NCBI GenBank assembly: GCA_947497485.1
Contig: CANMHB010000013.1
Span: 38,416-102,415, forward strand
DNA length: 64,000 nt
Direction of reading: 5' to 3'
DNA from: Flavobacteriales bacterium
Lineage (GTDB): Bacteria > Bacteroidota > Bacteroidia > Flavobacteriales_D > Crocinitomicaceae
This document shows positions 46,273-58,592 of the stretch, piece by piece; position 1 is the first letter of the stretch; every line of letters starts with the position of its first letter. A program made the translations under genes and the position numbers. The notes under the pieces are model-generated. The model searched no databases. It worked only from the letters and a program-made list of their open reading frames with translations, and was not told where the DNA came from.

Positions 46273-49200
46273 TTGGCAACATCAAGTAATTCAACCAGAA
46301 TTAATTTTGCTTCAAGCAAAAATCAGTTTGAATACCCAGATTTCCTGGAAATTCAGCTAAAATCATTTAAGGAGTTTTTCCAATTAGAAACAACTCCAGA
46401 AAATCGTGAAAGTGAAGGACTCTTCAAAGTATTCGCTGAAAACTTTCCTATCACGGATACAAGAAATCAATTTGTTCTTGAATTTTTGGATTATTTCATT
46501 GATCCACCACGATACACAATTGAGGAATGTATTGAAAGAGGACTAACTTACAGCGTTCCCCTAAAAGCTAAATTGAAATTATATTGTACCGACCCTGAAC
46601 ATGAGGATTTCGAAACGATTGTGCAGGATGTTTACCTTGGTACGATTCCTTATATGACTCCAAAAGGATCATTCGTTGTTAACGGTGCAGAAAGGGTAAT
46701 TGTATCTCAGTTACATAGATCACCAGGAGTTTTCTTTGGTCAAAGCCGTCACGCAAACGGAACCAAATTATATTCAGCGAGAATAATTCCTTTCAAAGGT
46801 TCTTGGATTGAATTTGCAACTGATATCAATAATATCATGTACGCCTACATCGATCGTAAGAAAAAATTACCTGTTACAACTTTATTCAGAGCTATTGGAT
46901 ATGAAACGGATCGCGATATTCTTGAAATATTTGGATTGGCTGACGAGGTTAAGGTTAGTAAAACCAATATTAAAAAGTTAGTTGGAAGAAGGTTAGCGGC
47001 TCGTGTTCTTAAAACTTGGATTGAAGATTTCGTTGACGAAGATACAGGTGAAGTTGTATCAATCGAGCGTAATGATGTGATTCTTGATCGTGAATTGGTT
47101 ATAACTGAAGATCATTTAGACGCAATTCTAGATTCAGGTGTTAAGTCATTGATTCTTCACAAAGAAGATGCAAACTCAACCGATTACACAATTATATATA
47201 ATACACTTCAAAAAGACATTTCAAACTCTGAAAAAGAAGCTGTTGAGCACATTTATCGTCAATTAAGAAACGCAGATCCACCTGATTATGAAACTGCAAA
47301 GGGAGTTTTCGAAAAATTATTTTTCTCGGATTCTCGATATGATTTAGGTGAAGTTGGTCGCTTTAGATTGAATAAGAAATTAGGTTTAGATAATTCTGAA
47401 GAATCTCGCGTTCTTACAAAAGATGATATCATAAACATTATCAAGTATTTGATCGAGTTAATTAACTCTAAGGCAGATATCGATGATATTGACCACCTTT
47501 CAAATCGTCGTGTTAGAACCGTTGGCGAGCAACTTTATGCACAATTTGGAGTTGGACTTGCTAGAATGGCAAGAACGATACGTGAGCGAATGAATGTTCG
47601 TGACAATGAGGTATTTACTCCGATAGATTTGATTAATGCGAAGACATTATCGTCTGTAATTAACTCCTTCTTTGGAACAAACCAATTATCTCAGTTCATG
47701 GATCAAACTAATCCATTATCAGAGGTAACCCACAAAAGACGTTTGTCAGCACTCGGACCAGGTGGACTTTCAAGAGAAAGAGCTGGATTTGAGGTTCGAG
47801 ACGTTCACTACACGCACTACGGTCGTTTGTGTACCATTGAAACACCTGAGGGTCCTAATATTGGTTTGATATCTTCTCTTTGTGTATTCGCCAAAGTAAA
47901 CAAATTAGGATTTATCGAAACGCCATACCGCAAAGTTGAAAATGGTAAAGTAGCATTGAGTGAATCACCTTTGTATTTAGCAGCTGAGGAAGAAGATTCA
48001 AAAATGATCGCTCAAGCAAATGCGAAAGTTGATGATAAAGGAAACTTCTTATCTGAAGTTGTCAAGGCTCGTTATGAAGGGGACTTCCCAGTAGTTTCTC
48101 CAAAAGAGTTGAATTTGATGGATGTGGGTGCAAATCAGATTGCATCAATCGCCGCTTCTTCAATTCCTTTCTTAGAGCACGATGATGCGAACCGTGCCTT
48201 GATGGGATCAAACATGCAGCGTCAGGCGGTTCCGTTATTAAAGCCAAATTCTCCAATTGTTGGAACAGGAATTGAGCGACTTGTAGCTCGTGATTCTCGC
48301 GTTTTAATAAACGCAGAAGGTTCTGGTACAGTTGAATACGTAGATTCCAATGAGATTGTGATTCGTTATGATTGGACTTCCGAAGATAAATTGGTGAGTT
48401 TTGACAACGAGGTTACACGTTATTCATTGACGAAGTTTATGAAAACGAACCAAAGTACTTGTATCAACTTAAAACCAATCGTTAAGAAAGGTGATCGTGT
48501 TGAACAAGGTCAAGTTCTTTGTGAGGGTTATGCAACTCAAAGCGGAGAATTAGCGCTTGGTCAAAACTTAAAAGTTGCTTTCATGCCTTGGAAAGGTTAC
48601 AACTTTGAGGATGCGATTGTAATTTCTGAAAAAGTTGTTCGTGATGATATCTTTACGTCAATTCATATTGATGAATATTCTTTAGAAGTGCGCGACACGA
48701 AGCGAGGAATGGAAGAATTAACTTCAGATATTCCAAACGTGAGTGAAGAGGCAACCAAAGATTTGGATGAAAATGGTTTAATTCGCATCGGAGCAGAAAT
48801 CAAGGAAGGCGATATCTTAATTGGTAAAATCACTCCGAAAGGTGAAACAGACCCTTCTCCAGAAGAGAAATTGCTTCGCGCAATCTTCGGAGACAAAGCG
48901 GGTGATGTGAAAGATGCATCATTAAAAGCTGGACCAAGTCTACGTGGAGTTGTTATTGAAAAGAAATTATTCTCGAGAGCAATTAAAGATCGTAAATCTA
49001 AAAACCAAGACAAACCAATTCTAGAAACAATTGATGCAGAATACAACAAGGATTTTGCAGATTTGAAAGAGAAACTGGTTGACAAGCTTATTGAAATTCT
49101 TGGAGAGCACAAAGCTTCTGGAGTATTTAATAACTTCAAAGAAGAATTGATTAAGAAAGGAACTAAGTTTTCAAACAAAGCACTATTTGCTCTTGATTAC

Positions 49201-50082
49201 TCAATTGTTAATCCATTGAATTGGACAGCAGATGCCAATGTAAATCAATTGGTTAGTCGTGTAATTCACAATTTTAACATTAAGGCTAACGATTTATTAG
49301 GTAATTACAAGCGCCGTAAGTTCCATATTTCAGTTGGAGACGAACTTCCTGCAGGAATTGTGAAATTGGCGAAAGTATATGTTGCTAAAAAACGTAAACT
49401 GAAGGTTGGTGATAAGATGGCTGGACGTCACGGTAACAAAGGGATTGTTGCGAACATCGTTCGAGCAGAGGATATGCCTTTCCTTGAGGATGGAACACCA
49501 GTTGATATTGTATTAAACCCACTTGGGGTGCCTTCACGTATGAACTTGGGTCAGATTTATGAAACAGTTTTAGGATGGGCAGGAGAGAAATTGGGTGTGA
49601 AATTTGCAACACCGATTTTTGATGGTGCTTCACCAGATGAGATTGATCAATGGACAGATAAAGCCGGAGTTCCTAAATCAGGTAAAACATACTTACATGA
49701 CGGAGGAACTGGAGAGCGTTTCCACCAACCTGCAACGGTAGGAGTAATTTACATGCTTAAGCTATCTCACATGGTGGATGACAAAATGCATGCTCGTTCA
49801 ATCGGACCATACTCATTAATTACGCAACAACCATTGGGTGGTAAAGCTCAGTTCGGAGGTCAGCGATTTGGAGAGATGGAGGTTTGGGCTCTTGAAGCAT
49901 TTGGTGCATCGAATATTCTTCAGGAAATCTTAACTGTTAAGTCTGATGACGTGATGGGTAGAGCAAAAGCTTATGAGGCAATTGTAAAAGGAGATAATAT
50001 CCCTGAACCAGGTATTCCTGAATCGTTCAATGTATTATTGCATGAACTTAGAGGATTGTGCTTAAATGTATCAATGGATTAA
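46273..50082 (+). CDS. rpoB: RNA polymerase beta subunit
   Basis: 1269 aa with a TTG start; the start gives [18 protein letters not shown], the usual N-terminus in Bacteroidota, so it is believable. The rifampicin region reads [20 protein letters not shown] and [20 protein letters not shown], with the residues corresponding to E. coli Asp516, His526 and Ser531 all in the susceptible form. The C-terminal block includes [12 protein letters not shown] and [20 protein letters not shown]. It forms the catalytic centre with beta prime. rpoC follows 30 bases later. Confidence 0.98.
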   Translation: MATSSNSTRINFASSKNQFEYPDFLEIQLKSFKEFFQLETTPENRESEGLFKVFAENFPITDTRNQFVLEFLDYFIDPPRYTIEECIERGLTYSVPLKAKLKLYCTDPEHEDFETIVQDVYLGTIPYMTPKGSFVVNGAERVIVSQLHRSPGVFFGQSRHANGTKLYSARIIPFKGSWIEFATDINNIMYAYIDRKKKLPVTTLFRAIGYETDRDILEIFGLADEVKVSKTNIKKLVGRRLAARVLKTWIEDFVDEDTGEVVSIERNDVILDRELVITEDHLDAILDSGVKSLILHKEDANSTDYTIIYNTLQKDISNSEKEAVEHIYRQLRNADPPDYETAKGVFEKLFFSDSRYDLGEVGRFRLNKKLGLDNSEESRVLTKDDIINIIKYLIELINSKADIDDIDHLSNRRVRTVGEQLYAQFGVGLARMARTIRERMNVRDNEVFTPIDLINAKTLSSVINSFFGTNQLSQFMDQTNPLSEVTHKRRLSALGPGGLSRERAGFEVRDVHYTHYGRLCTIETPEGPNIGLISSLCVFAKVNKLGFIETPYRKVENGKVALSESPLYLAAEEEDSKMIAQANAKVDDKGNFLSEVVKARYEGDFPVVSPKELNLMDVGANQIASIAASSIPFLEHDDANRALMGSNMQRQAVPLLKPNSPIVGTGIERLVARDSRVLINAEGSGTVEYVDSNEIVIRYDWTSEDKLVSFDNEVTRYSLTKFMKTNQSTCINLKPIVKKGDRVEQGQVLCEGYATQSGELALGQNLKVAFMPWKGYNFEDAIVISEKVVRDDIFTSIHIDEYSLEVRDTKRGMEELTSDIPNVSEEATKDLDENGLIRIGAEIKEGDILIGKITPKGETDPSPEEKLLRAIFGDKAGDVKDASLKAGPSLRGVVIEKKLFSRAIKDRKSKNQDKPILETIDAEYNKDFADLKEKLVDKLIEILGEHKASGVFNNFKEELIKKGTKFSNKALFALDYSIVNPLNWTADANVNQLVSRVIHNFNIKANDLLGNYKRRKFHISVGDELPAGIVKLAKVYVAKKRKLKVGDKMAGRHGNKGIVANIVRAEDMPFLEDGTPVDIVLNPLGVPSRMNLGQIYETVLGWAGEKLGVKFATPIFDGASPDEIDQWTDKAGVPKSGKTYLHDGGTGERFHQPATVGVIYMLKLSHMVDDKMHARSIGPYSLITQQPLGGKAQFGGQRFGEMEVWALEAFGASNILQEILTVKSDDVMGRAKAYEAIVKGDNIPEPGIPESFNVLLHELRGLCLNVSMD

Positions 50083-50112
50083 TAGTATTTTAAAACGAAA
50101 ACATCTTATAAA

Positions 50113-53100
50113 ATGGCTTTCAAAAAAGAAACACCAAAAAAACAAAGTAGCTTTAATAAAATAACCATTTCACTTGCATCGCCAGAAGTTATTCTAGGTC
50201 ACTCAAGTGGAGAGGTTTTAAAGCCTGAAACCATTAATTATAGAACTTACAAGCCCGAAAGAGACGGATTGTTCTGCGAGCGTATCTTTGGACCTGTGAA
50301 GGATTACGAATGTCACTGTGGTAAATACAAACGTATTCGATACAAAGGAATTGTTTGTGATCGCTGTGGTGTTGAGGTAACAGAAAAGAAAGTTAGAAGG
50401 GAACGAATGGGACATATTTCATTGGTTGTTCCTGTTGCTCATATCTGGTATTTCCGTTCACTTCCGAATAAAATTGGTTATTTGTTGGGTCTTCCTACTA
50501 AAAAATTAGATCAAATTATTTATTATGAGCGCTACGTGGTTATTAATCCTGGAGCTGCACTTACAATTGATGGAGTAGATCTTAAGAAAATGGATTTCCT
50601 AACAGAAGAAGAGTATCTTGACATCATTGATAATCCAATTCTAAAAGATAACCATTATCTTGATGATAGTGATCCAAATAAATTTGTTGCAAAAATGGGT
50701 GCAGAAGCACTTCATGATTTGTTGAAAGATTTGAAATTGGATGAATTATCTGACCAACTTAGAGATCAGGCGGATAACGAAACATCTGTTCAACGTAAAA
50801 ACGAAGCTCTTAAAAGGCTTCAGGTTGTTGAATCAATGAAAGATTCACAGAGTAGAATAGATAACCGACCTGAATGGATGGTTGTAAAAGTTGTACCAGT
50901 TATTCCACCTGAATTACGACCTTTGGTTCCACTTGATGGAGGTAGATTTGCGACTTCTGACTTGAATGATCTTTATCGTCGAGTTATTATTAGAAACAAT
51001 CGTTTGAAGCGATTAATCGAGATTAAAGCTCCGGAAGTAATTCTTCGAAATGAGAAAAGAATGCTTCAGGAAGCAGTTGATTCACTTTTTGATAACTCAA
51101 GAAAGTCAAGCGCTGTTAAAACGGAATCAAATAGAGCATTGAAATCGCTTTCAGATTCATTGAAAGGAAAACAAGGTCGATTCCGTCAAAACTTATTAGG
51201 TAAACGTGTTGATTACTCTGCTCGTTCGGTAATTGTTGTTGGACCAGACTTAAAATTGCACGAGTGTGGTTTACCAAAAGATATGGCTGCGGAATTATAC
51301 AAGCCGTTCATTATTCGCAAAATGATTGAACGTGGAATTGTAAAAACCGTAAAATCTGCAAAGAAAATTGTTGATCGTAAGGAGCCAGTTGTTTGGGATA
51401 TCCTAGAAAATGTATTGAAAGGTCATCCAGTTCTTTTGAACAGAGCACCAACACTTCACCGTTTGGGTATTCAGGCGTTCCAACCAAAATTAATTGAAGG
51501 TAAGGCAATTCGTTTGCATCCACTTGTAACAACGGCATTCAACGCTGACTTTGACGGTGACCAGATGGCTGTGCATTTACCTCTTGGAAATGCTGCGATT
51601 TTGGAAGCTCAAATGTTAATGCTTGCCTCTCACAATGTATTGAACCCTGCAAATGGAGCCCCTATTGCCGTTCCTTCTCAAGACATGGTTTTGGGTCTTT
51701 ATTACATCACGAAAGGTAAGAAATCAACGGATACAGACAAAGTAAAAGGAGAAGGAAGTATTTATTATTCTCCAGAGGAAGTTATCATTGCTTACAATGA
51801 GAAAAAACTTGATCTTCATGCACACATTAAGGTTAAGACCTACGATTTAAATGATATCGGTGAACCTGAATTAAAATTAATTGAAACCACTTGTGGACGC
51901 GTAATGTTCAACGAGAAAGTTCCAAGGCAAGTTGGTTATATCAATGACGTTTTAACTAAAAAGGCATTAAGAGACATCATTGGTGAGGTTCTTAAAATTT
52001 GCGGAACATCGAAAACAGCTCAGTTCTTGGATGATATCAAAGGATTAGGTTATGAAATGGCATTCAGAGGAGGTCTTTCGTTTAACTTAGATGACATTAT
52101 TATTCCAAAAGAGAAAGAAGTACTTGTAAATAAGGCTGAAAACGAAGTGAAAGACGTAATGAATAATTACAACATGGGTCTTATCACAAACAATGAGCGT
52201 TACAACCAAATCATTGATATTTGGACACATACAAATTCTCGTTTGACTGCCACATTAATGGATCAGTTGAAAAATGACCGTCAAGGATTTAACTCAATTT
52301 ATATGATGTTTGATTCTGGAGCTCGTGGTTCTAAAGAGCAGATTCGTCAGCTTTCCGGAATGCGAGGTTTGATGGCGAAACCTCAAAAATCAGGTGCGTC
52401 AGTTCAAGAGATTATCGAGAATCCAATTCTTTCAAACTTTAAAGAAGGTCTTTCAATTCTTGAGTATTTTATTTCAACGCACGGTGCACGTAAAGGTCTT
52501 GCGGATACCGCTTTGAAAACAGCTGATGCCGGTTACTTGACTCGTCGTTTAGTTGACGTAGCACAAGACGTGGTAATTAATTCCAATGATTGTGGAACTT
52601 TGAGAGGAATTGTTGCGACAGCTCTAAAAAAGAATGATGAAGTTGTTGAACCATTATACGATCGTATTTTGGGAAGAACTTCGGTACATGATATTTATTT
52701 CCCAGAATCGGATAATTTAATTGTAGAAGCTGGTGAATTAATTTCGGAGGAAGTTGCAAAAGAAATTGAGAAAGCAGGAATAGAAGAAGTCGAAATTCGT
52801 TCCGTATTGACTTGTGAAATGAGAAGAGGGGTTTGTGCTAAATGTTACGGTCGAAATCTTGCGAATCACCGTCTTGCTCAAATGGGAGATTCTGTTGGTG
52901 TAATTGCTGCTCAATCTATTGGTGAGCCTGGTACACAGTTGACACTTCGTACATTCCACGTTGGGGGTACTGCCTCAAACATTGCAGATATTTCAGATTT
53001 GAAAGCAAAAGCGAATGGAAAACTTGAAATTGATGAATTAAGAACGATAGAAAAGAAAAGTTCTGATGGTTCTACTCAGATAATTGTTGTTGGAAGGTCT

Positions 53101-54405
53101 GCTGAATTGAAAATAACAGACGAGAAAACAGGAATTACTGTGATGACTGCTAATGTCCCTTATGGATCTGAATTATTGGTAGAAAATAATTCAAAAATCA
53201 AGAAAGGTGATGTAATTTGTAAGTGGGATCCATACAATGCCTTAATCGTTTCTGAAGTTAAGGGTAAAGTTAAATTTGATAATATTATTGCGAATGTAAC
53301 TTACCGTGAAGAAATTGATGAGCAGACAGGTAAAACTGAAATCGTTATCATCGAGTCGCGTGATAAAAAGAAAAGTCCATCTATTCATATCATTGATACG
53401 AAGACGAAAGATACTATCCGAGAATATTCAATTCCTGTGAATGCACACGTTGATGTGAATGATGGAGATTCGATTGACGCAGGTGCAATCTTAGTAAAGA
53501 TACCTAGAATGGCAGGTAAAACTGGGGATATTACAGGTGGTTTACCTCGTGTAACGGAGTTATTCGAAGCAAGAAATCCATCGAACCCAGCTGTTGTATC
53601 GGAAATTGATGGAACTGCAACTTTTGGAAATATTAAACGTGGAAATAAGGAAATCATCATCACTCCGAAACTAGGAGAAGTGCGAAAATATCTTGTTCCA
53701 CTTTCGAAACACATTCTTGTTCAACAAAACGATTTCGTGCGTGCAGGTCAACCGTTATCAGATGGAGCGATTACTCCGAATGATATTCTAAATATTGAAG
53801 GTCCTACGAAGGTTCAAGAGTACATTGTGAATGAAATCCAAGAAGTTTATCGTTTGCAAGGTGTAAAAATCAATGATAAGCATTTTGAAGTTATTGTTCG
53901 TCAAATGATGTTGAAGGCTGAAATTATTGATTCAGGTGATACTCGTTTCCTAGAAGGACAATCTGTTCATAAAGCAGACATCATGGAAGCAAACGACGCA
54001 TTGTTTGGAATGATGTTAGTTAAGGATGCTGGAGATTCAACAGAATTAAGAAAAGGTTCTTTGATTTCGGTAAGAAGATTACGTGACGAAAATTCGAAAT
54101 TGAAACGTGAGGATAAGAAACTTGTTGAAGCTCGAGAGGCACGCCCAGCAACTTCGACTCCATTGCTTCAAGGTATTACAAGAGCATCACTTCAAACACA
54201 ATCATTTATTTCAGCGGCTTCCTTCCAGGAAACTACTAAAGTGTTAAATGAGGCGGCAATCTCCGGAAAAGAAGATCACTTGTTAGGATTAAAAGAAAAC
54301 GTAATCGTTGGTCATTTGATTCCTGCAGGAACTGGAGTTAGAGATTTCCAAAAAATGATAGTTGGTTCAACCGAAGCTTTAGAAGAGCTTACGGAACAAG
54401 CATAA
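50113..54405 (+). CDS. rpoC: RNA polymerase beta' subunit
   Basis: 1430 aa. The N-terminal zinc site is [20 protein letters not shown]; the catalytic magnesium loop is [16 protein letters not shown] (near residue 480); the bridge helix region includes [20 protein letters not shown]; the second zinc site has [16 protein letters not shown]. The trigger loop region follows in [20 protein letters not shown]. The gene ends in a strong terminator. Confidence 0.98.
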   Translation: MAFKKETPKKQSSFNKITISLASPEVILGHSSGEVLKPETINYRTYKPERDGLFCERIFGPVKDYECHCGKYKRIRYKGIVCDRCGVEVTEKKVRRERMGHISLVVPVAHIWYFRSLPNKIGYLLGLPTKKLDQIIYYERYVVINPGAALTIDGVDLKKMDFLTEEEYLDIIDNPILKDNHYLDDSDPNKFVAKMGAEALHDLLKDLKLDELSDQLRDQADNETSVQRKNEALKRLQVVESMKDSQSRIDNRPEWMVVKVVPVIPPELRPLVPLDGGRFATSDLNDLYRRVIIRNNRLKRLIEIKAPEVILRNEKRMLQEAVDSLFDNSRKSSAVKTESNRALKSLSDSLKGKQGRFRQNLLGKRVDYSARSVIVVGPDLKLHECGLPKDMAAELYKPFIIRKMIERGIVKTVKSAKKIVDRKEPVVWDILENVLKGHPVLLNRAPTLHRLGIQAFQPKLIEGKAIRLHPLVTTAFNADFDGDQMAVHLPLGNAAILEAQMLMLASHNVLNPANGAPIAVPSQDMVLGLYYITKGKKSTDTDKVKGEGSIYYSPEEVIIAYNEKKLDLHAHIKVKTYDLNDIGEPELKLIETTCGRVMFNEKVPRQVGYINDVLTKKALRDIIGEVLKICGTSKTAQFLDDIKGLGYEMAFRGGLSFNLDDIIIPKEKEVLVNKAENEVKDVMNNYNMGLITNNERYNQIIDIWTHTNSRLTATLMDQLKNDRQGFNSIYMMFDSGARGSKEQIRQLSGMRGLMAKPQKSGASVQEIIENPILSNFKEGLSILEYFISTHGARKGLADTALKTADAGYLTRRLVDVAQDVVINSNDCGTLRGIVATALKKNDEVVEPLYDRILGRTSVHDIYFPESDNLIVEAGELISEEVAKEIEKAGIEEVEIRSVLTCEMRRGVCAKCYGRNLANHRLAQMGDSVGVIAAQSIGEPGTQLTLRTFHVGGTASNIADISDLKAKANGKLEIDELRTIEKKSSDGSTQIIVVGRSAELKITDEKTGITVMTANVPYGSELLVENNSKIKKGDVICKWDPYNALIVSEVKGKVKFDNIIANVTYREEIDEQTGKTEIVIIESRDKKKSPSIHIIDTKTKDTIREYSIPVNAHVDVNDGDSIDAGAILVKIPRMAGKTGDITGGLPRVTELFEARNPSNPAVVSEIDGTATFGNIKRGNKEIIITPKLGEVRKYLVPLSKHILVQQNDFVRAGQPLSDGAITPNDILNIEGPTKVQEYIVNEIQEVYRLQGVKINDKHFEVIVRQMMLKAEIIDSGDTRFLEGQSVHKADIMEANDALFGMMLVKDAGDSTELRKGSLISVRRLRDENSKLKREDKKLVEAREARPATSTPLLQGITRASLQTQSFISAASFQETTKVLNEAAISGKEDHLLGLKENVIVGHLIPAGTGVRDFQKMIVGSTEALEELTEQA

Positions 54406-54424
54406 TATCAAAAAAGAATAATGG

Positions 54425-54453
54425 AAAGGGTAATCGTTTGGTTACCCTTTTTT
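54425..54453. terminator. Bidirectional terminator after rpoC
   Basis: Stem AAAGGGTAA (54425-54433) / TTACCCTTT (54442-54450) with a T-run. It ends the ribosomal/polymerase operon and also serves recG, which converges from the other side. Confidence 0.85.
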
Positions 54454-54468
54454 GTTGAATCACTTTTA

Positions 54469-56565
54469 TCATGAAATCCTTCCCCAGTTTGGCTTCGATT
54501 TCAGAATTCGTTGAATTTGATTTTTTAGTATTTGATTTTTGGGCAACTCAATCTTTGGATCATCTGAAAGAATCTTTTTGGCTGTTTCTCTTGCTAATGT
54601 AACAATTTGACCATCTTTTGATAAATTGGAAATTTTTAAGTTTAAAACCCCACTTTGTTGTGTCCCCATTAAGTCACCAGGACCTCTGAGCTGTAAATCA
54701 ACTTCTGAAATTTCGAATCCATCATTGGTTTGAACCATCGTTTCCATTCGTTTTTGTGCTTCTTTTGATACTTTATCACCAGTCATCAGAATGCAATATG
54801 ATTTTTCAGCACCACGTCCAACACGACCACGAAGTTGATGAAGCTGTGATAGTCCGAATCTTTCCGCACTTTCAATAACCATTACCGATGCATTTGGAAC
54901 ATTAACCCCAACCTCAATCACAGTTGTTGCAACCATGATATTTGTTTCTCCCTTCACGAAACGCTGCATTTCGAAATCTTTGTCTTCAGGTCGCATTTTA
55001 CCATGGACGATACTCACTTGGTAATTCGGCATCGGAAAAGATCTTGAAATTGCTTCAAAACCATCCATTAAATTATTGAAATCTAAGGTCTCAGATTCTT
55101 TGATGAGTGGGTAAACTACATAAACCTGCCTTCCCAATGCAATTTGTTCTTTCATAAAACCAAATAGCCTAAGCCTATGACTTTCGTATCTATGTATTGT
55201 AGATATTGGTTTTCGGCCAGGTGGCAATTCATCTATAACTGATACATCCAAATCACCGTAAAAAGTCATTGCAAGCGTCCTGGGAATTGGAGTTGCAGTC
55301 ATGATCAAAACATGAGGAGGAGTTGTATTTTTTCTCCACATTTTAGCGCGTTGTGCTACACCAAAACGATGTTGCTCATCAATTACTACAAGTCCAAGAT
55401 TTTTAAATTGAACCACATCTTCTAGTAAGGCATGAGTCCCGATTAATAGATTCAACTCACCAGAAATTAATTTCTCGTGTAGTTGTAATCGTTGGGTTTT
55501 CTTTGTCGAACCAATTAAAAGCGCCGTTTTAAGATCCATGTCTTTCAGAAATCCTGAAATTGATTCGAAATGCTGACTCGCTAAAATCTCGGTTGGAGCC
55601 ATCAATGCAACTTGATAACCATTACCTATCGCAATTAAAGCTGTTAGGAGTGCAACGAGTGTTTTCCCACTTCCAACATCACCTTGCAACAAACGATTCA
55701 TATGTTTTCCAGAAAGAAAATCTTTTCGAATTTCTTTGATTACTTTTTTTTGCGCATTCGTTAGATTAAACGGTAAGTGATTTGAATAAAATTCATTGAA
55801 AACATTTCCAACTTCTTCAAACACAAAACCTTTCATTTTGGTGGAAGTAACTTCTTTTCTAAGAAGCATCTCAAGCTGTAAAAAAAATAGTTCTTCAAAT
55901 TTCAATCTGAACTTTGCACTTGAAATATCTTGTTCTGAGTTTGGTTGGTGAATCGTTCTTATAGCAGTCTCTCGCGACAACAGATGATATTCGTTGAGTA
56001 TCCATTCGGGAAGGGTTTCAGGAATTTTGTTTTCAAATTGTGGAATGAGTGTCCCAATTAATTTTTCAATTCCCTTTGAATGAAGCCCTTTGGAAGTTAG
56101 TTTTTCTGTACTTGGGTAAAAAGCTTGTAAACCTGTCTTGTTTCGAACTTCTGAATAGATGGCAAGCTCAGGGTGTGGTATATTCCATTGATTGACATAC
56201 AATTTTGGTTTCCCAAAAATTTGATACTCAATATCTGGTTTTAAATTAGGCTTAATCCATTGAATTCCTTGAAACCAAACAAGGTCAATAGAACCTGTAT
56301 TATCAGTAAATCTCGCAAAAAGTTTCTTGTGTCTACCGGTTCCTATTTCGCGCAATCCTGTTATTTTACCCTTAAGCTGAACATAATTGTCTGCAAAGGG
56401 AGCCTCTTCAACGGAATGATAGGTAGAACGATCCAAATAGCGAAAAGGAAAGTGTTCAAGAAGATCTTGAAAGGAGAAAATTCCTAATTCTGATTGCAAC
56501 AGTTGTGCGCGCTGAGGTCCAACCCCTTTTAGATATTCTATCGAGGTATTTAAGAATTCAGTCAT
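54469..56565 (-). CDS. recG: ATP-dependent DNA helicase RecG
   Basis: 698 aa, the normal length. N-terminal wedge domain with IEYLKGVGPQRAQLLQSELG, an OB fold, and SF2 helicase motifs: Walker A LLQGDVGSGKTLVAL, DEQH box VVIDEQHRFGVAQR, motif III MTATPIPRTLAMT, motif VI LHQLRGRVGRGAE. It rewinds and reverses stalled replication forks and processes Holliday junctions. It follows accA by 20 bases and is probably co-transcribed with it. Confidence 0.97.
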   Translation of the reverse strand: MTEFLNTSIEYLKGVGPQRAQLLQSELGIFSFQDLLEHFPFRYLDRSTYHSVEEAPFADNYVQLKGKITGLREIGTGRHKKLFARFTDNTGSIDLVWFQGIQWIKPNLKPDIEYQIFGKPKLYVNQWNIPHPELAIYSEVRNKTGLQAFYPSTEKLTSKGLHSKGIEKLIGTLIPQFENKIPETLPEWILNEYHLLSRETAIRTIHQPNSEQDISSAKFRLKFEELFFLQLEMLLRKEVTSTKMKGFVFEEVGNVFNEFYSNHLPFNLTNAQKKVIKEIRKDFLSGKHMNRLLQGDVGSGKTLVALLTALIAIGNGYQVALMAPTEILASQHFESISGFLKDMDLKTALLIGSTKKTQRLQLHEKLISGELNLLIGTHALLEDVVQFKNLGLVVIDEQHRFGVAQRAKMWRKNTTPPHVLIMTATPIPRTLAMTFYGDLDVSVIDELPPGRKPISTIHRYESHRLRLFGFMKEQIALGRQVYVVYPLIKESETLDFNNLMDGFEAISRSFPMPNYQVSIVHGKMRPEDKDFEMQRFVKGETNIMVATTVIEVGVNVPNASVMVIESAERFGLSQLHQLRGRVGRGAEKSYCILMTGDKVSKEAQKRMETMVQTNDGFEISEVDLQLRGPGDLMGTQQSGVLNLKISNLSKDGQIVTLARETAKKILSDDPKIELPKNQILKNQIQRILKSKPNWGRIS

Positions 56566-56585
56566 AGTTTAATTGGAGGAAATAA

Positions 56586-57539
56586 TTACTCCCAAACTCC
56601 CATTTTACAGAATTTATCAATTCGTTGATCAATTCTTTTTTGTGGGTCAATTGCATTCAATTCTTTGATGTAGGCCTTAATTTTATCTTTAAGAATAGAA
56701 AACATTTCGTTTTGGCTACGATGCGCACCATTGATTGGTTCTTCAATTACTTCATCTACCAATCCATTTGCTTTCATATCAGTGGATGTCAACTTTAAAG
56801 CATCAGCGGCTTTTTCTTTAAAATCCCAAGATCTCCATAGAATAGATGAACAACTTTCAGGAGAAATTACCGAATACCACGTGTTTTCTAGCATTACAAC
56901 TTTATCTCCGACACCAATTCCAAGTGCTCCGCCGGAAGCTCCTTCACCGATAATTATACAAATCACTGGAACTTTCAGTCGCATCATTTCATAGATATTT
57001 CGAGCAATTGCCTCTCCTTGACCTCTTTCTTCTGCTTCAAGTCCAGGGAAAGCTCCGGGCGTATCGATAAACGTGACAATTGGTTTGTTGAATTTCTCTG
57101 CAAGTTTCATTAAGCGCAATGCTTTACGATAACCCTCAGGATTTGCCATTCCAAAGTTTCGATATTGACGCATTTTGGTATTAATACCTTTTTGCTGTCC
57201 GATGAACATTACACTTTTACCGTCCAAAAGACCAAATCCGCCAACCATTGCTTTATCATCTTTAACGCTTCTGTCTCCGTGCAATTCAATAAAATTACCG
57301 CCAGTAAGCGCGTCAATATATGCAAGCGTATATGGTCGATCTGGATGTCTAGAAAGCTGAACGCGCTGCCAAGGTGTCAAATTTGAAAATACTTCCTTGG
57401 TTTTATCTTTGAGTTTTTGCTCTAATTCAGAAATTTTATCAGACATATCTACATCAGTTGTTTCACCAATTTCTTTTGTCTGTAATATTTGTTCTTCTAA
57501 AGCTTTTATCGGTTCTTCAAAATCCAAGTAAGTTGACAT
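56586..57539 (-). CDS. accA: Acetyl-CoA carboxylase carboxyltransferase subunit alpha
   Basis: 317 aa. The N-terminal helical part ([17 protein letters not shown]), then the crotonase-fold core with [40 protein letters not shown] and [18 protein letters not shown], and [14 protein letters not shown]. It transfers the carboxyl group from biotin to acetyl-CoA with AccD, the first step of fatty acid synthesis. A minus-strand -7 box (TAACTTTG, 57559-57566) lies 19 bases upstream. Confidence 0.97.
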   Translation of the reverse strand: MSTYLDFEEPIKALEEQILQTKEIGETTDVDMSDKISELEQKLKDKTKEVFSNLTPWQRVQLSRHPDRPYTLAYIDALTGGNFIELHGDRSVKDDKAMVGGFGLLDGKSVMFIGQQKGINTKMRQYRNFGMANPEGYRKALRLMKLAEKFNKPIVTFIDTPGAFPGLEAEERGQGEAIARNIYEMMRLKVPVICIIIGEGASGGALGIGVGDKVVMLENTWYSVISPESCSSILWRSWDFKEKAADALKLTSTDMKANGLVDEVIEEPINGAHRSQNEMFSILKDKIKAYIKELNAIDPQKRIDQRIDKFCKMGVWE

Positions 57540-57558
57540 ATTCGTTTTGTTAGAGCTA

Positions 57559-57566
57559 CAAAGTTA
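57559..57566 (-). promoter_or_regulatory. -7 box (TAACTTTG) of accA-recG
   Basis: The minus strand reads TAACTTTG, identical to the box of the tRNA-tuf promoter, 19 bases before the accA ATG. No TTG element is clear upstream. Confidence 0.55.
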
Positions 57567-57700
57567 ATCGAATTAACTGAATGAAAACATGGTGTAAAGC
57601 GAAAAATGTTGGCATGTAATTTAATCTGTATTTTCTTTATTTCGATAATAATTCCTTTGCAAATCGAATGAAGTTCAGTTGAAGTTTTTACTTTCGTAGT

Positions 57701-58510
57701 ATGGTTTTATTTCCTCCTGCGAAGGTTAATCTGGGACTTCATATTCTATTTAAAAGATCCGATGGCTATCATGAAATTGAAACATGTATGATGCCCATTC
57801 CTTTTACCGATATTTTGGAGATCACCAAAGCGGATGAATTTCAATTCCTTCAAACTGGGTTGACAATTCCGGGCAATTCAGATTCAAATCTATGCGTTAA
57901 GGCATTTCACCTCTTAAAGCAAAAATATGGTATTCAAAATGTCCGAATTCACCTGCGCAAACAAATACCTATGGGAGCTGGTCTTGGTGGAGGATCTTCC
58001 GATGCAGCTTATGTTTTGAAGGGTTTAAATGAATTGTTTTCACTAAATATTTCAATTTCTGAACTAGAAGCAATAGCCGCTGAACTCGGAAGTGACTGCC
58101 CTTTTTTCATTGAGGACAAACCTCAGATCGCAAAAGGAAGAGGGGAGATTCTCAACGGAATTGATTTAAATCTGAAAGGAAAATATTTGATATTGTTAAA
58201 TCCGGGAATTCATGTTGGAACGAAAGAAGCGTATGCTGGAGTTTCCCCAAGAATTCCGGATAGAAGTATTACTGAACTAATTTCTGAACCGATTGAACAT
58301 TGGCAGAAAAGTTTAGTAAATGATTTTGAAGAAAGTATTTTCGAAAATTATCCGCTCATTCGGCAATTAAAGGAACAATTGGTTGAAAGTGGAGCTGTTT
58401 ATGCTTCGATGTCAGGGAGTGGATCCAGTCTATTTGGAATTTTTGATGAAAAACCGATTGAAAATCAACTTCAGATTAGAAAACACCTTGTTTTTGAAGG
58501 TTGGTTGTAA
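57701..58510 (+). CDS. ispE: 4-diphosphocytidyl-2-C-methyl-D-erythritol kinase
   Basis: 269 aa GHMP kinase. Motif 1 is PPAKVNLGLHILFKRSDGYH, the ATP loop PMGAGLGGGSSDAAYVLKGL and motif 3 YASMSGSGSSLFGIFD. It phosphorylates CDP-methylerythritol in the non-mevalonate isoprenoid pathway, so this organism uses the MEP route. A box TACTTTCG (57689-57696) ends only 4 bases before the ATG, so the leader may be absent or very short. Confidence 0.97.
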   Translation: MVLFPPAKVNLGLHILFKRSDGYHEIETCMMPIPFTDILEITKADEFQFLQTGLTIPGNSDSNLCVKAFHLLKQKYGIQNVRIHLRKQIPMGAGLGGGSSDAAYVLKGLNELFSLNISISELEAIAAELGSDCPFFIEDKPQIAKGRGEILNGIDLNLKGKYLILLNPGIHVGTKEAYAGVSPRIPDRSITELISEPIEHWQKSLVNDFEESIFENYPLIRQLKEQLVESGAVYASMSGSGSSLFGIFDEKPIENQLQIRKHLVFEGWL

Positions 58511-58558
58511 AATAATTAATAGATTAAACTAAATTCTATTTCAATCAATTTGACCTTT

Positions 58559-58577
58559 TTTGACAAATTAAGTCAAA
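58559..58577. repeat. Inverted repeat TTTGAC-N7-GTCAAA between converging genes
   Basis: TTTGAC (58559-58564) and GTCAAA (58572-58577), loop AAATTAA. A second small inverted repeat, ATCCTA-TT-TAGGAT, follows immediately and runs into the end of the GlmU-like gene. They may act as weak terminators. Confidence 0.4.
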
Positions 58578-58592
58578 TATCTAATTCCTATC

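Noticed and set aside
45758..46294. A 178-codon open frame on the minus strand over rplL
   Set aside because: It is the antisense of the Ala-rich rplL gene; low-complexity codons keep the opposite strand open. No homology-like pattern is visible and rplL is certain.
48663..49178. A 171-codon open frame on the minus strand inside rpoB
   Set aside because: Antisense of a highly conserved part of rpoB; a serine- and phenylalanine-rich translation typical of shadow frames.
58559..58577. TTTGAC-N7-GTCAAA as a further copy of the starch operator
   Set aside because: The arm sequence, spacing and location (between two converging genes, not before a start) do not match RTGTNAAAATGACAC.
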